Shown in pieces: positions 1 to 12,233 of a stretch of 64,000 bases of DNA. The notes beneath the pieces were generated by a model. The model had not been told where the DNA came from and ran no database searches. It saw only the letters and a program-made list of their open reading frames with translations. Positions within the stretch are counted from its first letter, which is position 1; every line of letters starts with the position of its first letter. A program made the translations under genes and the position numbers. The stretch is taken from positions 62,001-126,000 of the forward strand of contig NW_026570435.1 of the NCBI RefSeq assembly GCF_019649055.1, given 5' to 3'. The DNA comes from Paramacrobiotus metropolitanus (taxonomy: Eukaryota > Tardigrada > Eutardigrada > Parachela > Macrobiotidae).

Positions 1-885
1 TACGTCTTTGTAGTTTTATTATGTCCTAAAGCATTTTTTATACGAAAAAAGACATTTGAAATCCAGGCATCAATCACAGAAGTACTTACACGGACTGATT
101 TTGGCTTCGTACCACTGGCGCGGACATTTGCAGGCCTTGATCTGTTCTCCGCGATACTCATTGATCACTTCTCCATCTTTCATAAGGCACAGGGTTTCTT
201 TCGTTTCGGGATTGTACTGTTGGACGGAGTAAGTGAAATCCGTATCACACCGAAAAATGAATCCTTCAAATGCTGCCAACGAAATACTGCACTGTACATT
301 CTGACCAACATGCAAGTGCACGTTTAATCATCTCATACTTCCGTTTTGGAATTTCTCGAAACGTTTTCGTGGGCAATCACAATCTGACAACGATCGCTGC
401 GGTGCTACCAACATGATCCCTTCCTTGGAGACGCAGAATTTCAGACCGGATTTGGTATTGAACTGTGTGGGAGCGTACGTTCCATCTGGGTTGCATTTGG
501 GGGTGAACGGTTCCGAGGGTTGTCGATTCGCGGCGTGCTCGCTGCACTTGCCTAATTCGCAAACACACAGTCGTACAGCGTACACTGTACACGCTATGCA
601 GTGATAAAAGTTAAATGTAGTAATTGTGAATTGCGCTTTGTAATTGATGGCTTGGATGGTTAATTTTTATGAAAATGGCCGTGCTGTTCCTGTACTGTTA
701 TTGTACTTACGACCAACTAAGGGTCCAGCCGGAATCGTTAAAGTTGCTGAACAAACCTGGCATCCCACGATTACCACAACGAGCTGCAAAAATTCCAATT
801 TCGCATTACATTAGTGCTAAGGTTGTTTGCTGTTAAAGGCATGTGTAGAGATTACCCGGAAAATCGCAGCCGTTTTAAGCTCCAT
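1..885 (-). CDS. Secreted protein with thyroglobulin type-1-like repeats (partial)
   Basis: The start codon is at 885. Exon 1 (885-856) and exon 2 (783-711) join in phase to give a hydrophobic signal peptide beginning MELKTAAIFRLVVVIVG. Exon 3 (593 to about 345) and exon 4 (about 310 to about 85) each carry one cysteine-rich module. The second module contains PKCNPDGTYAP, then a Q-F pair, FCVSKEG and CDCP, which follows the thyroglobulin type-1 pattern (C-x2-DG-x-Y-x-P-x-Q ... CV-x3-G). Both modules replace the usual CWCV by a single-Cys form. The exon 3/4 junction is unclear to me. A good GTAAGT donor near 85 implies that the gene runs off the left edge. The family usually acts outside the cell as protease inhibitors or matrix proteins; the role here is unknown. 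Confidence 0.6.
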
Positions 886-1477
886 CGCTGAAAAACTGCC
901 AGCAGAATACAGAGTCAAATGAGCAAATTAGTATTAACAGCGCTGGTTGTCCCAGGAGTTCGAGAATTTTTTATGGACAACTGGAAGCACGCTACACATA
1001 TATTATATTACACACCATAGTAAACATTTAATTTTGCACGTTAAAGGGAAAATGCGAAACAGTTATAAGGCTTGAAGATACGTTGATCAGCAGATCACAT
1101 AAGGTGGACTTTATTTGCCGGTGCTCCACGGACTTTGTTCCGCACAGAAGTGCTGCAGCTTTATCTAGCAGTGGTAATCATTATGTACTTGTACTCTTTC
1201 TTGTAGTACGTACCGTATCAGTTCCATCAACTTTAGTTTTGCATGTGTCGACAGTCAGCTCCAATTATGACCAAGGTAAAAATAGACAACTTTAAGATAT
1301 GCAACAGACAAATCTAATAAGGTAATTAACAATTTCATACTAATTAGTACGAGAATAGCACCAATTACTGTAGAAATTTTTGAGTAATCATTGGCCATGA
1401 TGCGTCTCCCATAATTGCACGTCATTGCCGTAATTAATCTACTTTTACGTACAGAATAATGGCACACTCAGTCGGAA

Positions 1478-1841
1478 TCATTGGAACTCGGTGGGTATCG
1501 GATCGTGTTCTGGGAAGGATATTGTGATCACCTTAGGACGGAAGCGGCTGACACTCTTCCCATCCATTAAGGAACACACGCTCTAATAGGCGACAAAGAT
1601 TAATGGGGTAAATGAAACGTCGAATGAAAGGATGCAGTTCGACACATACAAAAATCAGATTATAACTAAAGATTTCGCTCGAAATGCTCCTGACCTTTCG
1701 AGGTCTATAAGAATACCGCACTAACCTCGCTCTCATTTCACTTTCCATATTCTCGACGTATTCATCCGTCACCATTTCCCGACGTGCCGCTTTTATTATA
1801 AATCCAGTTTGCTTTGCTCGAGTCAGTTCTACGTTGTCCAT
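1478..1841 (-). CDS. Hypothetical small protein, two exons
   Basis: I do not recognise a family. Exon 1 (1841-1726) starts with ATG and encodes a charged helix-like stretch (MDNVELTRAKQTGF ... EYVENMESEMRA), ending at a GTTAGT donor. Joining it to an acceptor near 1576 continues the frame into VSRFRPKVITISFPEHDP and stops at 1478-1480, giving about 70 residues. The gene is divergent from the GPCR start at 1960, so the 118 bp between them could be a shared promoter. An alternative is that exon 1 joins a downstream hydrophobic segment around 1300-1400. The model is tentative. Confidence 0.3.
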
Positions 1842-1959
1842 GTCACTTGTATTACTTATATTTCCACTTCAGATATTTACACATCCTTCACAATTCCGGT
1901 GTTACAGATTTCACTAAATTTCGTTCTAATGAACGGTACAGCGCTTATACAGCGTTAGA

Positions 1960-3315
1960 ATGAATAACACAAGTTTTCTTAACCTGTCGGCTAATTTCCA
2001 TCCCCACCCCCCGGATACTTCGTACGCCGGATGGGTCATGATCCCGCTGACACTGGCCACCCTGATCGCCAACATCCTTCTCATCGCGGTATACATCCGT
2101 TTCTCCAGCATTCGGACACCATTCGCCGTCTATGTCATCAGTCTGGCCTGTGGCGATCTGCTTCAGACCTTCACTTTGTGCATCCACAGCACCGTGACCT
2201 TATTGGGTATTCGTTGGCCGTTCGGTCGGTCACTGTGTATCCTGGCTCTGTATTTGAGCTGGGCGCTGGTGTCCTTCTGCTTTCATATGCACGTTCTTAT
2301 CTGTGCTAACCGACTGTGGGCCGTCACACTGGCTAATCACTATCGTCTGTATCATAACCGGACAGTTGCCGTGTCGTGTGTCGTGGGTATCGTTGTGTAC
2401 ATTAATGTGTGGGTACTGCCGGGATTCGGCATTCATTTACGCTATTATGCCGATGGAACAGGGGCTTTTATCTGCGTGCCGGATTATCCAGAATTGAATT
2501 TGTGGGCACATTCGGCAGATGTGGCACTTTACTTTGTACCGGAATTACTTATCCTGGTCATGTATCCAGTTATTTTCCTAAAGGTCAATGGAAAACTGAG
2601 GAATAGAGTTCGCACCGGCCAAGGTAACTGTACATGATAATATTATATGATATTACGGTTTCTTACGTAGACAAAATTATGCAAAGATATTATAATAAAA
2701 AATATGCCGTCGCTTTATTTATGGATTACTAGTGATGCTCATATTCTTGCAGAATCTTGCTGACTATGTGATCATTATTACAAGCAAAAATATTTTGCAT
2801 GTCGTAAAATTTAAGAATCCGGTAGCCGCTACTGCTGTATTGCCTATTTCTTTCTTGTTTAGCAGAGCATAATTCTTCCAACTGCATACTTGATGCAACT
2901 ATTTTCTAAATCTCTCTTTATTTTAGACGGCAGTGCGCCAGAATTCGTTTCGTACACTCAGAAATCAGCCGGAAATACCCGGAGTGGCATCACCAATGAT
3001 TCTATGCTGACAACGAAAAGCGTCGACGGGACCGGTTTGGAGGAACGAAGCCGTGCCCGGCAACGAATTCCAGGGAGACCCATTAATCCCCGCCGGCATT
3101 TCGCGATTTTGACAGCTTTAGTAATCGGAGCAGTATTATGCTGGACCCCACTCAATGTGGCCTACTTACTGATAATGTTCCAGTCTTTTACTGGATATCA
3201 AATGCTGGCGCCTTGCACTCTGATCTTTTATCTGGATGGCCTGCTTAACCCGCTGATTTATCCGCTGGCATCGGCAGAGTGGCGAGAAGCTTTCAAAAAA
3301 CTATTTAGACGTTAG
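1960..3315 (+). CDS. Rhodopsin-like (class A) G-protein-coupled receptor
   Basis: Two exons, 1960-2623 and 2927-3315, join in phase (CAA-G|AC) to give 350 residues. An N-terminal tail with Asn glycosylation sites (NNTS, NLS) precedes seven hydrophobic segments. TM1 carries the conserved Asn (ATLIANILL), TM2 has SLACGD, and a Cys follows in the first extracellular loop. At the end of TM3 the usual D/ERY is ANRLWAV, so the acidic residue is replaced by Asn. TM6 is a CWTP motif (VLCWTPLNVAYLL) and TM7 ends in NPLIY, followed by a short helix 8. The long third intracellular loop is Ser/Thr rich. It should act in the plasma membrane coupling an unknown ligand to G proteins. The loss of the acidic residue is compatible with altered or constitutive signalling (inference). 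Confidence 0.88.
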
Positions 3316-3982
3316 ATTCATATTTGTCTAATTGGGTAATGCATTGTTGAAAATTTTGATTCATCCCAGCTGCGTATAGGGTATTCCCTGAAAAGGCATT
3401 GGCACAGTTTCTGCGTTATTAGCCAGCTACTGCAGTGTACGTTCTAGTTCCTTTACCTGATCACTCCTGATGTCCATTGTTTAATTAATTATAGCGTAAT
3501 CAAACCTTGCAGAGCCAAGGGCTTCAGCGTAAAATATGTTTTAGTGTGTATGCTTACCTAGGACAACTTAAAGCATAAACAGTCCCAGCATCAGTTACCA
3601 TCTTGGAGTCATTTTGCCGGTTGCGTATATTAATGAATAGGTTTTTTAACAATACAAACACATATATATCTAAGAATCCAATAACTTTTATGAAAATATA
3701 CGAAATATGAGAAGCTGAGCAGCGCTGCAATCAGTAGAGCAAAACGATTTCCGCTACGTTCGGCTAAGAAAAGTGGCACTGACTGAGGAAAACAAACAAA
3801 TACCAGAATGTGTATAGCTGTATGGTGTAAGCGCAACATACCAAATTTCATACAACAAAAAACGTTGCAAAAACAGATTTGGTTAAGAAAGATTTTGAAT
3901 TTGAGCCTTTTAGTACATAAAAGATCTGCCATATTAAGGATCAGGGCTGCAATGGCATGCAGATCTCGAACAGAAAACCTGT
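3316..3982. other. Intergenic, no gene seen
   Basis: About 670 bp between the GPCR stop and the 3' end of SMYD-like copy 1. The reading frames are short and carry no recognisable domain. The genes on either side converge, so this should hold two 3' untranslated regions. Confidence 0.5.
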
Positions 3983-6493
3983 TTAGCAGATTTTATTATT
4001 CCGAAAAACCTGCTCGATGCTGCGTCCGGTATCTTCAATCCGCTGAACCACTCTCCGGCCTAATTCGATCTCTGTGGAGTCATCAGCGCAGATTGTACGA
4101 AATATATGTTCGGCTTCCTTGCCGTATGCGGTAACCTCATCCATAACCTCCGCTGACAATGCTTTCAGCTGACGCTTGGCTGGTTTGGACAACTTATTCA
4201 GTGCAGTCAGCACGCGCTGCTGCAGAGCCGAAGCAGTGGCTATAGCCGCTCTTGACAAGCGACCAGCGCGCATGAAATGATACTGGGGATATATATTCCT
4301 GAAATACAGAAAGGTATTCCGGCGTTTGTGACCTTTATTATGCTTAAGCTTGCGCCTACCGTAAGCAAGCCACCAGTCCTTGCACAACCTTCCAGCCATC
4401 ATCGAAACGGTTTTCCGCAAAGTATTCGTCCGCTACATCCCATCCGCAGAGGAAGCGTAAATGCGCGTCCCCTTGCAAGATGTCCGCCGCATCCAGTTTT
4501 TTGAAGAATGCAATCTCGAGTTTTTGGAGGCGATTGCTGCTGCTGCCAGCACTGTTACGAATGCTTTCCAGGTGCTCCGTGAAGCGGCGAAACTGGAGCA
4601 GTCGGTCAGTGTTGATGACACCGCATTCTTGGCAAGGTTGCGATGCTCGCCTATCACTGGGAATGCGGTTACTGCAACCACTTGTTGCGCACTTCAGCGG
4701 ATTGATTTCTGCATCCTATCAAACACCTAACAGATTGATAATGATTTTCTACACAAAACAGTATACCACACTTCGGAAACCTTTTTTCTTGTATACAATA
4801 TTGATCTTTACCGAAGAAACTTGGTATGATACGCCGCCGATTAATGTTCTTACGAATATTCTCAGATCTTATATATTCTTTTGTGCACTTAGATCTTTTA
4901 TGCACTTCTTGTCAGATCTTACATATTCGTGTGTGCACTTGCGGCAGTTGCAGGCAGATCCATATAGTTCTTTGAAGAAACTATTACACGAGGTTCTCGT
5001 CATTGAAAATGGTTCTCGGAAAAGTTCGTTGTATCGCAGCTGCAAAAATTCGTCAAAAAAATAAAGGCATGCTAAATAAATTTATGACTTTGTTAGTTAC
5101 TTACCGATAGGGTTAATTAAGGAAACGATCTTGTCATGAGCCAGAAAGTTATTGTGTATATACGTAGGTATATGTACTCATACTCATGCTATGTATAAAA
5201 AATTAACGATAAAAATGTACCAGTCGTCTTGCATACAGTACGTATAATCCAGTAGGCCTAATTTTGTTAGTGGGATAATGTTTTGATGGATAGCTAAATG
5301 GTCACTCACATCCTGCAGCCCGGTGCAGTTGGGAATGTCCTGTGTGGCTAGTATAATCAAGCGTCGTCCCTGGTAATTCATGACGACATTGATATCCCAG
5401 CACACCGGGGTCATCAGACGTTGTGGTGCTTGCGGAAAGAGCGCCAAGCCAATGGGTGCCGGGTCAGGTCCCATAGTAGAAATTGGAGCAGCGTTGTAAC
5501 GGACAATTTCGGCGTATTGCAGCAACTCCATGTCAGATATCCCGAGTTCGGCAGCCACGTCGGACCAACCCGGTGGCCTATATTGAACATACCAGCACTG
5601 TGTACAGTATTATGGTTTTAATATGAAAACCTGGTATGAGCATCATCGCAAAATCTGGCCTACATTGAATGGTGATTTTGCGGGGAATTAGAGGTTACGG
5701 GGTCTTTTGGAAATGAGTTTACAATTTCGGTTGGTAATTTTTTTTCGAGTCCGGGGATATCCACGCCTTTGTTCGCCTAGGCAAAGTTATTAATTATTTC
5801 AATATGAGTTATTAAGGAGCATGGAAACTAATCAGTTGAAGATGATAAAATGATTAACATAACGGGCCAGAGCTTGCCCTTTTGTACTGCATATGTATGT
5901 TCAGCGCCTTAAAGTACAGTAACACTTCTTACAAAAATCGCAGACACTTCCGTAACTCGTAATTTTACGTTAGGCTTATAATGTATCTATCCGGTATCGC
6001 GCTCTACCTTAATTTTGTTCGCAATCTTCGCAATGAGGTCACCAGCTGAAGAGACAGAGGATTTGGTATTACCACCAGACGAACGCCGGCATACCACTTC
6101 CATATTACTACCAAGATCTTTTAGCATATTGCACTCCAGGTAATGCTCTAGCTTCCAGTCTGCTGTCTGAAAATCATACCTCGTTTTAGAATTCGCAAGT
6201 CTCAGTATATTTGCTATCATAAAAATATTGTTATTCAGAGCGATTATCGCACGATCAGTTGGAAGTATACGGCACGTTTTCTGTCAGGAGAACTTTTACC
6301 TGGCACGCGATGCCGCAGTAGCGGTGCAACTTGCATCTCGAACAAGTTCGTAAACCCTCTTTTATCTGGAAGCAATAGGCGCAACGAATTTTATAAGAAC
6401 CGCTATCGAGCGACCACACACCCAGGGATCACAGACTGCCACGACTTCTCCAGCGGAGAAGGAACGACCATCAACTCTTGGCGTGAGATCCAT
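3983..6493 (-). pseudogene. SMYD-like (MYND + SET) gene, copy 1, frameshifted
   Basis: Six exons are recognisable by comparison with copies 2 and 3: MYND exon 6493-6300, linker exon 6166-6008, SET exon (about 5610-5315), post-SET exon (about 5062-4920, CNCRKC), a zinc/TPR-like exon (about 4712-4430, NPLKC ... SQPCQEC) and a last helical exon to the stop at 3983. The start ATG matches copies 2 and 3. In the MYND exon the sequence reads GTGTGTGG where the copies have GTGTGG. This 2-bp slippage makes the exon 194 nt instead of a multiple of three and brings a stop before the zinc ligands. The remaining exons keep their frame. SMYD proteins are lysine methyltransferases, but the SET NHSC motif here is replaced (RLMTPVCWDIN), so catalysis would be doubtful anyway. 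Recent inactivation or an assembly indel would both fit. Confidence 0.6.
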
Positions 6494-7918
6494 AATCGAT
6501 TTCGCACTGCGTGTTTCGATCAGCTAATGTAAGAAACGATGTTTATTACCAAATTTACTAATCCAAACAGTGACAAATTCTAATGTTGACAAAAATCTAA
6601 CGTAACACAGGGCAAAATATTGGCAAATGCCGGTGGCAACGGTTTGGTCACTACAGAAGTGCTCAAGACGCAAGTCCGACATGTGATTAAAGCGGTCGCC
6701 CAAAACGTAGACTGCAGAGCGTTAAATAATGAAAAGCTTGGAGCTTTTACTGACCATGCGGTCTGTTTAGAAGCATGATTTTACCAAGCAACCCAATTTC
6801 ACTTTTTGTAAGAGTATTATGCGTGTATTGTAGCGTTATGCGTGTATTTGTACAAACTACAGAGCCAATAGATTTGTACCACTATTTTGTTATGCGTGTC
6901 GCAGCGTGTGCGTCGATCATTGTCACTGCAATCCTGCTCCACACGGATCTGCATATCACAGCTACTTACGAGTTACAACAATGTCATACTATTTTTACTG
7001 TACTTTCGTATAATACCGTTTGTACGCTTCGTGCTGACAGGCAGTTGTTATGCATATTTAAACCTGACTAACTGGAAAAAACTGAACTGACGAACTGAAA
7101 GAACTCCTTGTGTTAAAGGCAAGAAGTTCACACTGCGTATGCGCAGATGTCGAACAGGATTATATTAAACAAGGTTCTCCTGTTCGGCAACACCGCTCGT
7201 GCACGTCGGAGTCTCGGACCGGATTGTAAGGATAGGTAACAAAAAACTGTCCCCAGCTTTTTAATTATTAGAATCCCCAGAACTAGCACTGCAACGATTC
7301 GATGACAAGTGACTGATTATAATTTATTAATTTACCGTCGTTTAAATAAGGTTGCTTTTGTGGAAATTCTGTTACACGAAACTGATGATATCTGGGATGC
7401 AACGGCCAAGTCACTAGAATTGTTTCGGGATACAGTGCTTGTTGTTAGGAGTATGTGCTGGTACTTCAAGTATGCACAGCCTTCTTAGAATCATTTAGTC
7501 ATTATTTTAATCAATTACAAAGTCGGGCTTACGCATATGTAATCAGACCTTTAATAAGTTTACATGCAAGTATAAACTGACGGTGAGTACATAATAAGAA
7601 CGAGATTTTCAACGCGTGGTTTGCGTATTTCGAAAAAGACAGTACCCCTACGAACCCAACACGTTCTGTAACAAAAAGGGGTGCTGCAATCAGCAGAGCT
7701 TAAAGGCTACTATAAAATAACAGTCAGACACTCTTTAGTATCAAAACGAAGATGCATGCAACGCACCAAAGGGCTTACGACGGAAACCTTACAAAATCAG
7801 ATTTAGTGAGCTAATTTCGGAATTTGCATTTTAAAGAATTATCAACTGCCATATCAATTTAACATCCGCCGTTAGGTTAAGGTTGTCAGTTTACAAAAAA
7901 CGCCAATGAATCGAACTT
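6494..7918. other. Intergenic between SMYD copies 1 and 2
   Basis: It contains the upstream region of copy 1 (see the motif at 6635) and about 1.2 kb where I see no gene. A 9-bp inverted repeat (CGAACAGGA / TCCTGTTCG) lies near 7155-7190. The plus-strand open frames at 6775-7090 have no coding features that I can recognise. Confidence 0.4.
6635..6644 (-). promoter_or_regulatory. Shared upstream motif GGCAACGGTT, SMYD copy 1
   Basis: GGCAACGGTT lies 142 bp upstream of the copy 1 start. The same core recurs upstream of copies 2 and 3. It contains a Myb-type CAACGG core (known consensus YAACNG). The function is inferred from conservation only. Confidence 0.35.
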
Positions 7919-10900
7919 CTAATTAATGTTATGATCGCGAAAAGCCTTTTCGATGATGCGTTTGGCATCTTTAATCCGGTTAACTAATTCTCGGCCACAA
8001 CCGGCCTCGCTGGACTCGTCACCCCAGACTGTACGAAACAGATGCGCAGCTTCTTCACCATACGCGGCAATCGTAGCCACCACATCCGCTGACATTACTT
8101 TCAGTTGGCGCTTGGCTGGTTTAGACAGATTAGGTAGCGCCGTCACCACGCGGTGCTGCAGAGACGTAACGGTGGAGAGCACGACCGTTGACAAGCGAAA
8201 AGCACGCTTCGCATGGTATTGGGGATAGATGTCTCTGAAAAAGCAGAGCGCACTGCGGCATTTGTGACCTTTATAAAAGATTGCAGCGCAATTACCGCAA
8301 ACACACAACTAGCTCCTGCACAAGCTTCCAGCCATCTTCGAAGCGGTTTTTCGCAAAATACTCTTCCATTACGTTCCATCCACAAAGAAAGCGTAAATGC
8401 GCGTTCTCATGCACGATGTCAGCCGCATCCAATTTTTTGAAGAAGGCAGTCTCTAGCGATTCCCCATCGCTGCTGTCTTCGCTATTACGGATGATTTCCA
8501 GATGTTCCGTAAAACGGCGGTACTGCAGCAGGCGGTCAGTGTTGATGGCACCGCACTCCTTACAGGGCTGTGAAGCACGGCTGTCACTGGGAATCCGGCC
8601 GCGGCATCCTTTTGTTACGCATTTCAGCGGATTGATTTCTGCCACCTACAGAATATCAAGCATGTAACAGAACATTCATCAGTTAATTTAATTTTAATTT
8701 AATTTAATTTAATTTAATTAATTTAATTTAATTTAATTTAATTTGAGTCAGTGCAGGTAGCCCATATCCGGCTAGGATGACATCTAGCCTGGGATTTTAA
8801 ACCTGGCTGGCGAGACGCTAATTAGAAAACATCAATGAGTGGGAAACTGACCTGAAGACTCCATACACATACACCAAAACAGCGATACATCATACACCAA
8901 AAAGCGATTCATTAAAACAGATTAACAGAATTTAGTTGTGTACAGAGCGGTTCTAAAACAGCTAAGTGTAGGTAAATCAAGAATATTACTGCCGCATTCG
9001 TTAACTTTATCCAGAAGTTTTCCCAGTCTCCAGGATAGCGTCGTCTCCCCACACTTCGTTGCCGCACTCTTTTTGATGGTCACTTGGTCGGCGTTGCGCA
9101 AGCTGTATGGGTTCCGTTTCGGTCCAAGGTCGATCATATCGGTAAGGTACGCTGGTACGTTGTACGGCTCCGGATGTTTAATCTTATACAGCCAGATGGC
9201 CTCCTGGTGCCGCCATCGCGTGAACAGTGGGAGAATTCCAAAGCGATTCATCAGCAGATTCACTGGCGTTTTCGGGTAGTATGCAATTGCTCGAACAGCG
9301 TTACGGTGTGCAACCGCAAGCTTCTCGCGCAGGGACACAGACGCGCTGCTCCACACTGTAGAACAATAGTCCAGACGAGACTGGACGAACGCGTAGAAAA
9401 GTCCAATGCGTTGAGAGTCGCACAGACCGTCTTTCGCACGATTTATGAGAGCAGTTCCATGACTAACACTTTTTTGAACTTTATTAAACTGTTCGGTCCA
9501 TTTCAAGTGCTGGTCAATTACCACTCCCAAGTGCTTAACGGATGTTTCTGGTTCGAGCTGGTGACCATTCAGCACGATTGCTGGTCGTATCTTTTCACTA
9601 CTGCGCGAAAATGCATTAATGACAGGTGGCGTTCAACCCTCTACAATTCCGGGAGTGCACTAGCTTAGTTGCTGCTTCCGCCTTGTTATGCGGTAACATA
9701 ACCGATGTGTCCGCAAAGCTTTCTGGTTGCACTTCACCGAATGGGTTTTCAAAAAATCGTTAAGGTAAACGAGACTGGACTGGACGCGGTCCACTGTCCT
9801 TTCGGACTCGCTGCAGCCGGCCAGTCAAGGAGTAGTGAAACCACGACAATGCTGATGATTTTACTCCGATGTCTCGGAGTTTTATCAGCAGCGTATTGTG
9901 GCAGACCAAGAAACAGAACTGCTACGGCTTTTCTTTTATCAACTGCCTTTTTCCATGCTTTTTCCAGTGTTTCACCTTTACTGTTTTACATGCATCAGAT
10001 CAGGCTTTGGAATACAATATACATTATACATTTACAGTATATTATTTTTCTTATATAGGGGGGAAAACCATGTCAGTCGAACCAATTCACGGCACGGCCG
10101 CCGCCACCCGACTGGAGTGTGACGGTGGCTAAATCAGGCGTACATGCGGCTAAATCAGGCGCGGTACATAAGCACCATGTTTAGCCACAACGTAAAACTC
10201 CAGCCGGTTGACGGCAGCAGTACAGGGGAATGGTTCGAGTAGACTGCTTTTTCCCCCTATATTGCCGGTTAATCTTTATGACGGAAGATTTGTTTCATGA
10301 GACGTATTATCGCACCCCGGTGATATTCTTCTGGATCTTACATATTCTTTTGTGCATTTACGACAGTTGCAAGGATGTCCATATGTTTCTTTGAATGCCC
10401 TATCGCACAAAGCTCTCGTCATAGAAAATGGTTCTCGAATCAGTTCGTTGTATCGCAGCTGCAAAGAGACGATAAACCAAACAATGTAGAAACTCTTTAC
10501 ATAAGTTGTGGTTTTATTGCTTACTAATTGGAGCGCGACCAAAATCGGACTATACTTTGTAAGTAACATATGTTGCACTCCCGTTTCAGATATTGGAAAA
10601 TGAATATTAATAAATCTAAATGTAAGATTTTTATGGGATAGTCGCTTACATCCCGCAACCCTGTGTAGTTGGGAATGTACTGTGTTGCCAGTACAGCCAA
10701 GCGTCGTCCACGAAAATTCAGTACAACATTGATATCCCAGCAAGCCGGGGTCATCAAACGATATGGCACTTGTGGAAAGAGCGCAAAACCAATGGGATCC
10801 GGGTCAGAGCGTACATCGAAAATTGGAACGGCGTTATAACGGATAGTACATATGGGAGTATTCCAGAAAATCCGCACTAGATATCCCGATTTCGGATGCC

Positions 10901-11897
10901 GTCTTAAACCAATCCAGTTGCCTATTTATGCATAAACAAATTTGATGTATACGAGTACTTCGATGCTTTGATAAGCAATTCTTTTGCAAAAACATCCTAA
11001 AATCGAGCGATCATTTTTGCACATTCACGAAATCATACTGCTTACCCTGGAAGGAAAATTGGCGGGAAACTGTGGGAGACAGCAGGGTTTTTTGGGAATA
11101 TCTTTAAAATTTCGACGGGTAATCTGCTTCCCAATCCAGGGATCTCCACGCTTTTATTTGTCTAGGAAAAAGAACTAATTGTTTTAGTGTGATTCGCTGT
11201 CGGCAGTAAGAGACAGACAACAAGAGGTCGGCAGTAATTAAATGTAAATCTGATGCGAAAGCCGGCGGATTATACAGATTCAACTGTGCTGCAAAACAGC
11301 GGCCGGTACCTATGTTTATAATATTATACTGATTATTTACTACTTTGTACTTACATTTCATTGCATATTTGTTTTTGTAAAAACGTAGTACGCATTTCCG
11401 GTACCTTCACTTTGCTCGCAATCTTCGCAATGAGGTCAAAGGTTGTAGAGATCATTAGATTACCAGAAGAACGGAGGCGAACCACTTCCGTGCGGCTACC
11501 AAGACCCTTTAGCATACCACATTCCAGGTTTTGCTCCAGCTTCCAGTCTGCTTTCTGAAAATAAACTCCCATCTTAAGATTCTCAAATCTTTTTTACCCG
11601 TATGATATGATAATAATGATACAATTAATTTTAGACCAATTATCGCATGGCCAGAAATGCAGAAAAATGCGACGCGCTTTTTGGGATAAAAAATTTTACC
11701 TGGCACGCGGTGCTACAGTAACGGTGCAATTTGCATCCCGAACAAGTGCGCAATCCCTCTTTTAACTGAAAGCAGTTGGCGCAACGATTTTTATGAGCAC
11801 TGATATCCAGCGACCACACCCACGGATCACAGATTATCAGGACGTCTCCAGCGGAAAAGGAACGACCATAAAAATTTAATACTGGGGCAGGATCCAT
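7919..11897 (-). CDS. SMYD-like (MYND + SET) protein, copy 2, LINE and MITE in an intron
   Basis: The MYND exon 11897-11700 (198 nt, 66 residues) has RSFSAGDVLIICDPWVW, then the finger CANC ... CSGC ... HRYC ... C. Exon 2 (11554 to about 11353) ends at a strong GTAAGT donor in phase 2. The SET exon (about 10919-10653) has the degenerate LMTPACWDIN in place of NHSCxPN. The post-SET exon (about 10458-10328) has CNCRKC. The NPLKC exon (about 8645-8292) and the last exon (stop at 7919) complete the gene. Relative to copies 1 and 3 the SET exon has 4 extra bases before IRYNAVP, which shifts the frame unless a weaker exon-2 donor (near 11380) is used. The intron between the post-SET and NPLKC exons holds a LINE fragment and a MITE. 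The expected role is a protein-binding or methyltransferase-like factor in nucleus or cytoplasm; it is probably catalytically dead and possibly already a pseudogene. Confidence 0.6.
8690..8745. repeat. (AATTT)n microsatellite, LINE 3' tail
   Basis: About 55 bp of imperfect AATTT units sits directly at the 3' end of the LINE fragment, as in CR1/L2-type elements that end in a short tandem repeat. Confidence 0.75.
8690..9850 (-). mobile_element. 5'-truncated non-LTR retrotransposon (LINE) fragment
   Basis: The minus strand encodes the C-terminal part of a reverse transcriptase. A decayed YINDL-type motif (VYLND near 9765) is followed by an FAD-TSVML motif near 9700, where the second Asp of FADD is missing. 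An open frame of about 230 residues follows from about 9640 to the stop at 8922, with LGVVIDQHLKW, FVQSRLDYCSTVW and AVRAIAYY, typical of LINE post-RT regions. After the stop come about 180 bp of 3' UTR and a (TTAAA)n tail at about 8690-8745. Frameshifts separate the RT motifs, so it is dead. It lies in an intron of SMYD copy 2 in the same orientation. Confidence 0.8.
10058..10257. mobile_element. MITE family A, copy 1
   Basis: About 200 bp flanked by TATA on both sides. The ends are inverted repeats of about 35 bp, starting GGGGGGAAAACC on the left and GGGGGAAAAAGC on the right (read inward), and sharing TCGAACCA near their inner edge. The interior is GC rich and itself partly palindromic. 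There is no coding capacity. It sits next to the LINE in the same SMYD copy 2 intron. Confidence 0.75.
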
Positions 11898-12053
11898 AGC
11901 AAATCCCAACTGCTTGTTTCGAGTAGATACTGTGGTTTACGATGTTTTTTTGGAGTATTTATCCACGCTGATAGCCCGAGGCGTTCGACTGAAAAGCTGA
12001 CAAAAATTATTACTCCAGTGAAAGGTAATTAGTGATATGATGGCACATTTACT

Positions 12054-12063
12054 GGCAACGGTT
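12054..12063 (-). promoter_or_regulatory. Shared upstream motif GGCAACGGTT, SMYD copy 2
   Basis: The same ten bases as upstream of copy 1, here 157 bp before the copy 2 start codon. Confidence 0.35.
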
Positions 12064-12233
12064 GGATTATCAATTTATTACAGTACACTGGAAAAGCGGA
12101 TCCAAACTCCGAAGATTTCACGCGTCAAATCGACGTAGACTACGGCCCAGTATTGTATTTAGCGAAAAACGATGGGGTTTTAATGACATTCTAAAGCAAC
12201 CTGCCTGCACAGTCACAAATGATCTGATTAGAC

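Noticed and set aside
8690-8745. Regulatory AT repeat of SMYD copy 2
   Set aside because: Its position directly after the LINE 3' UTR explains it as the element's tail.
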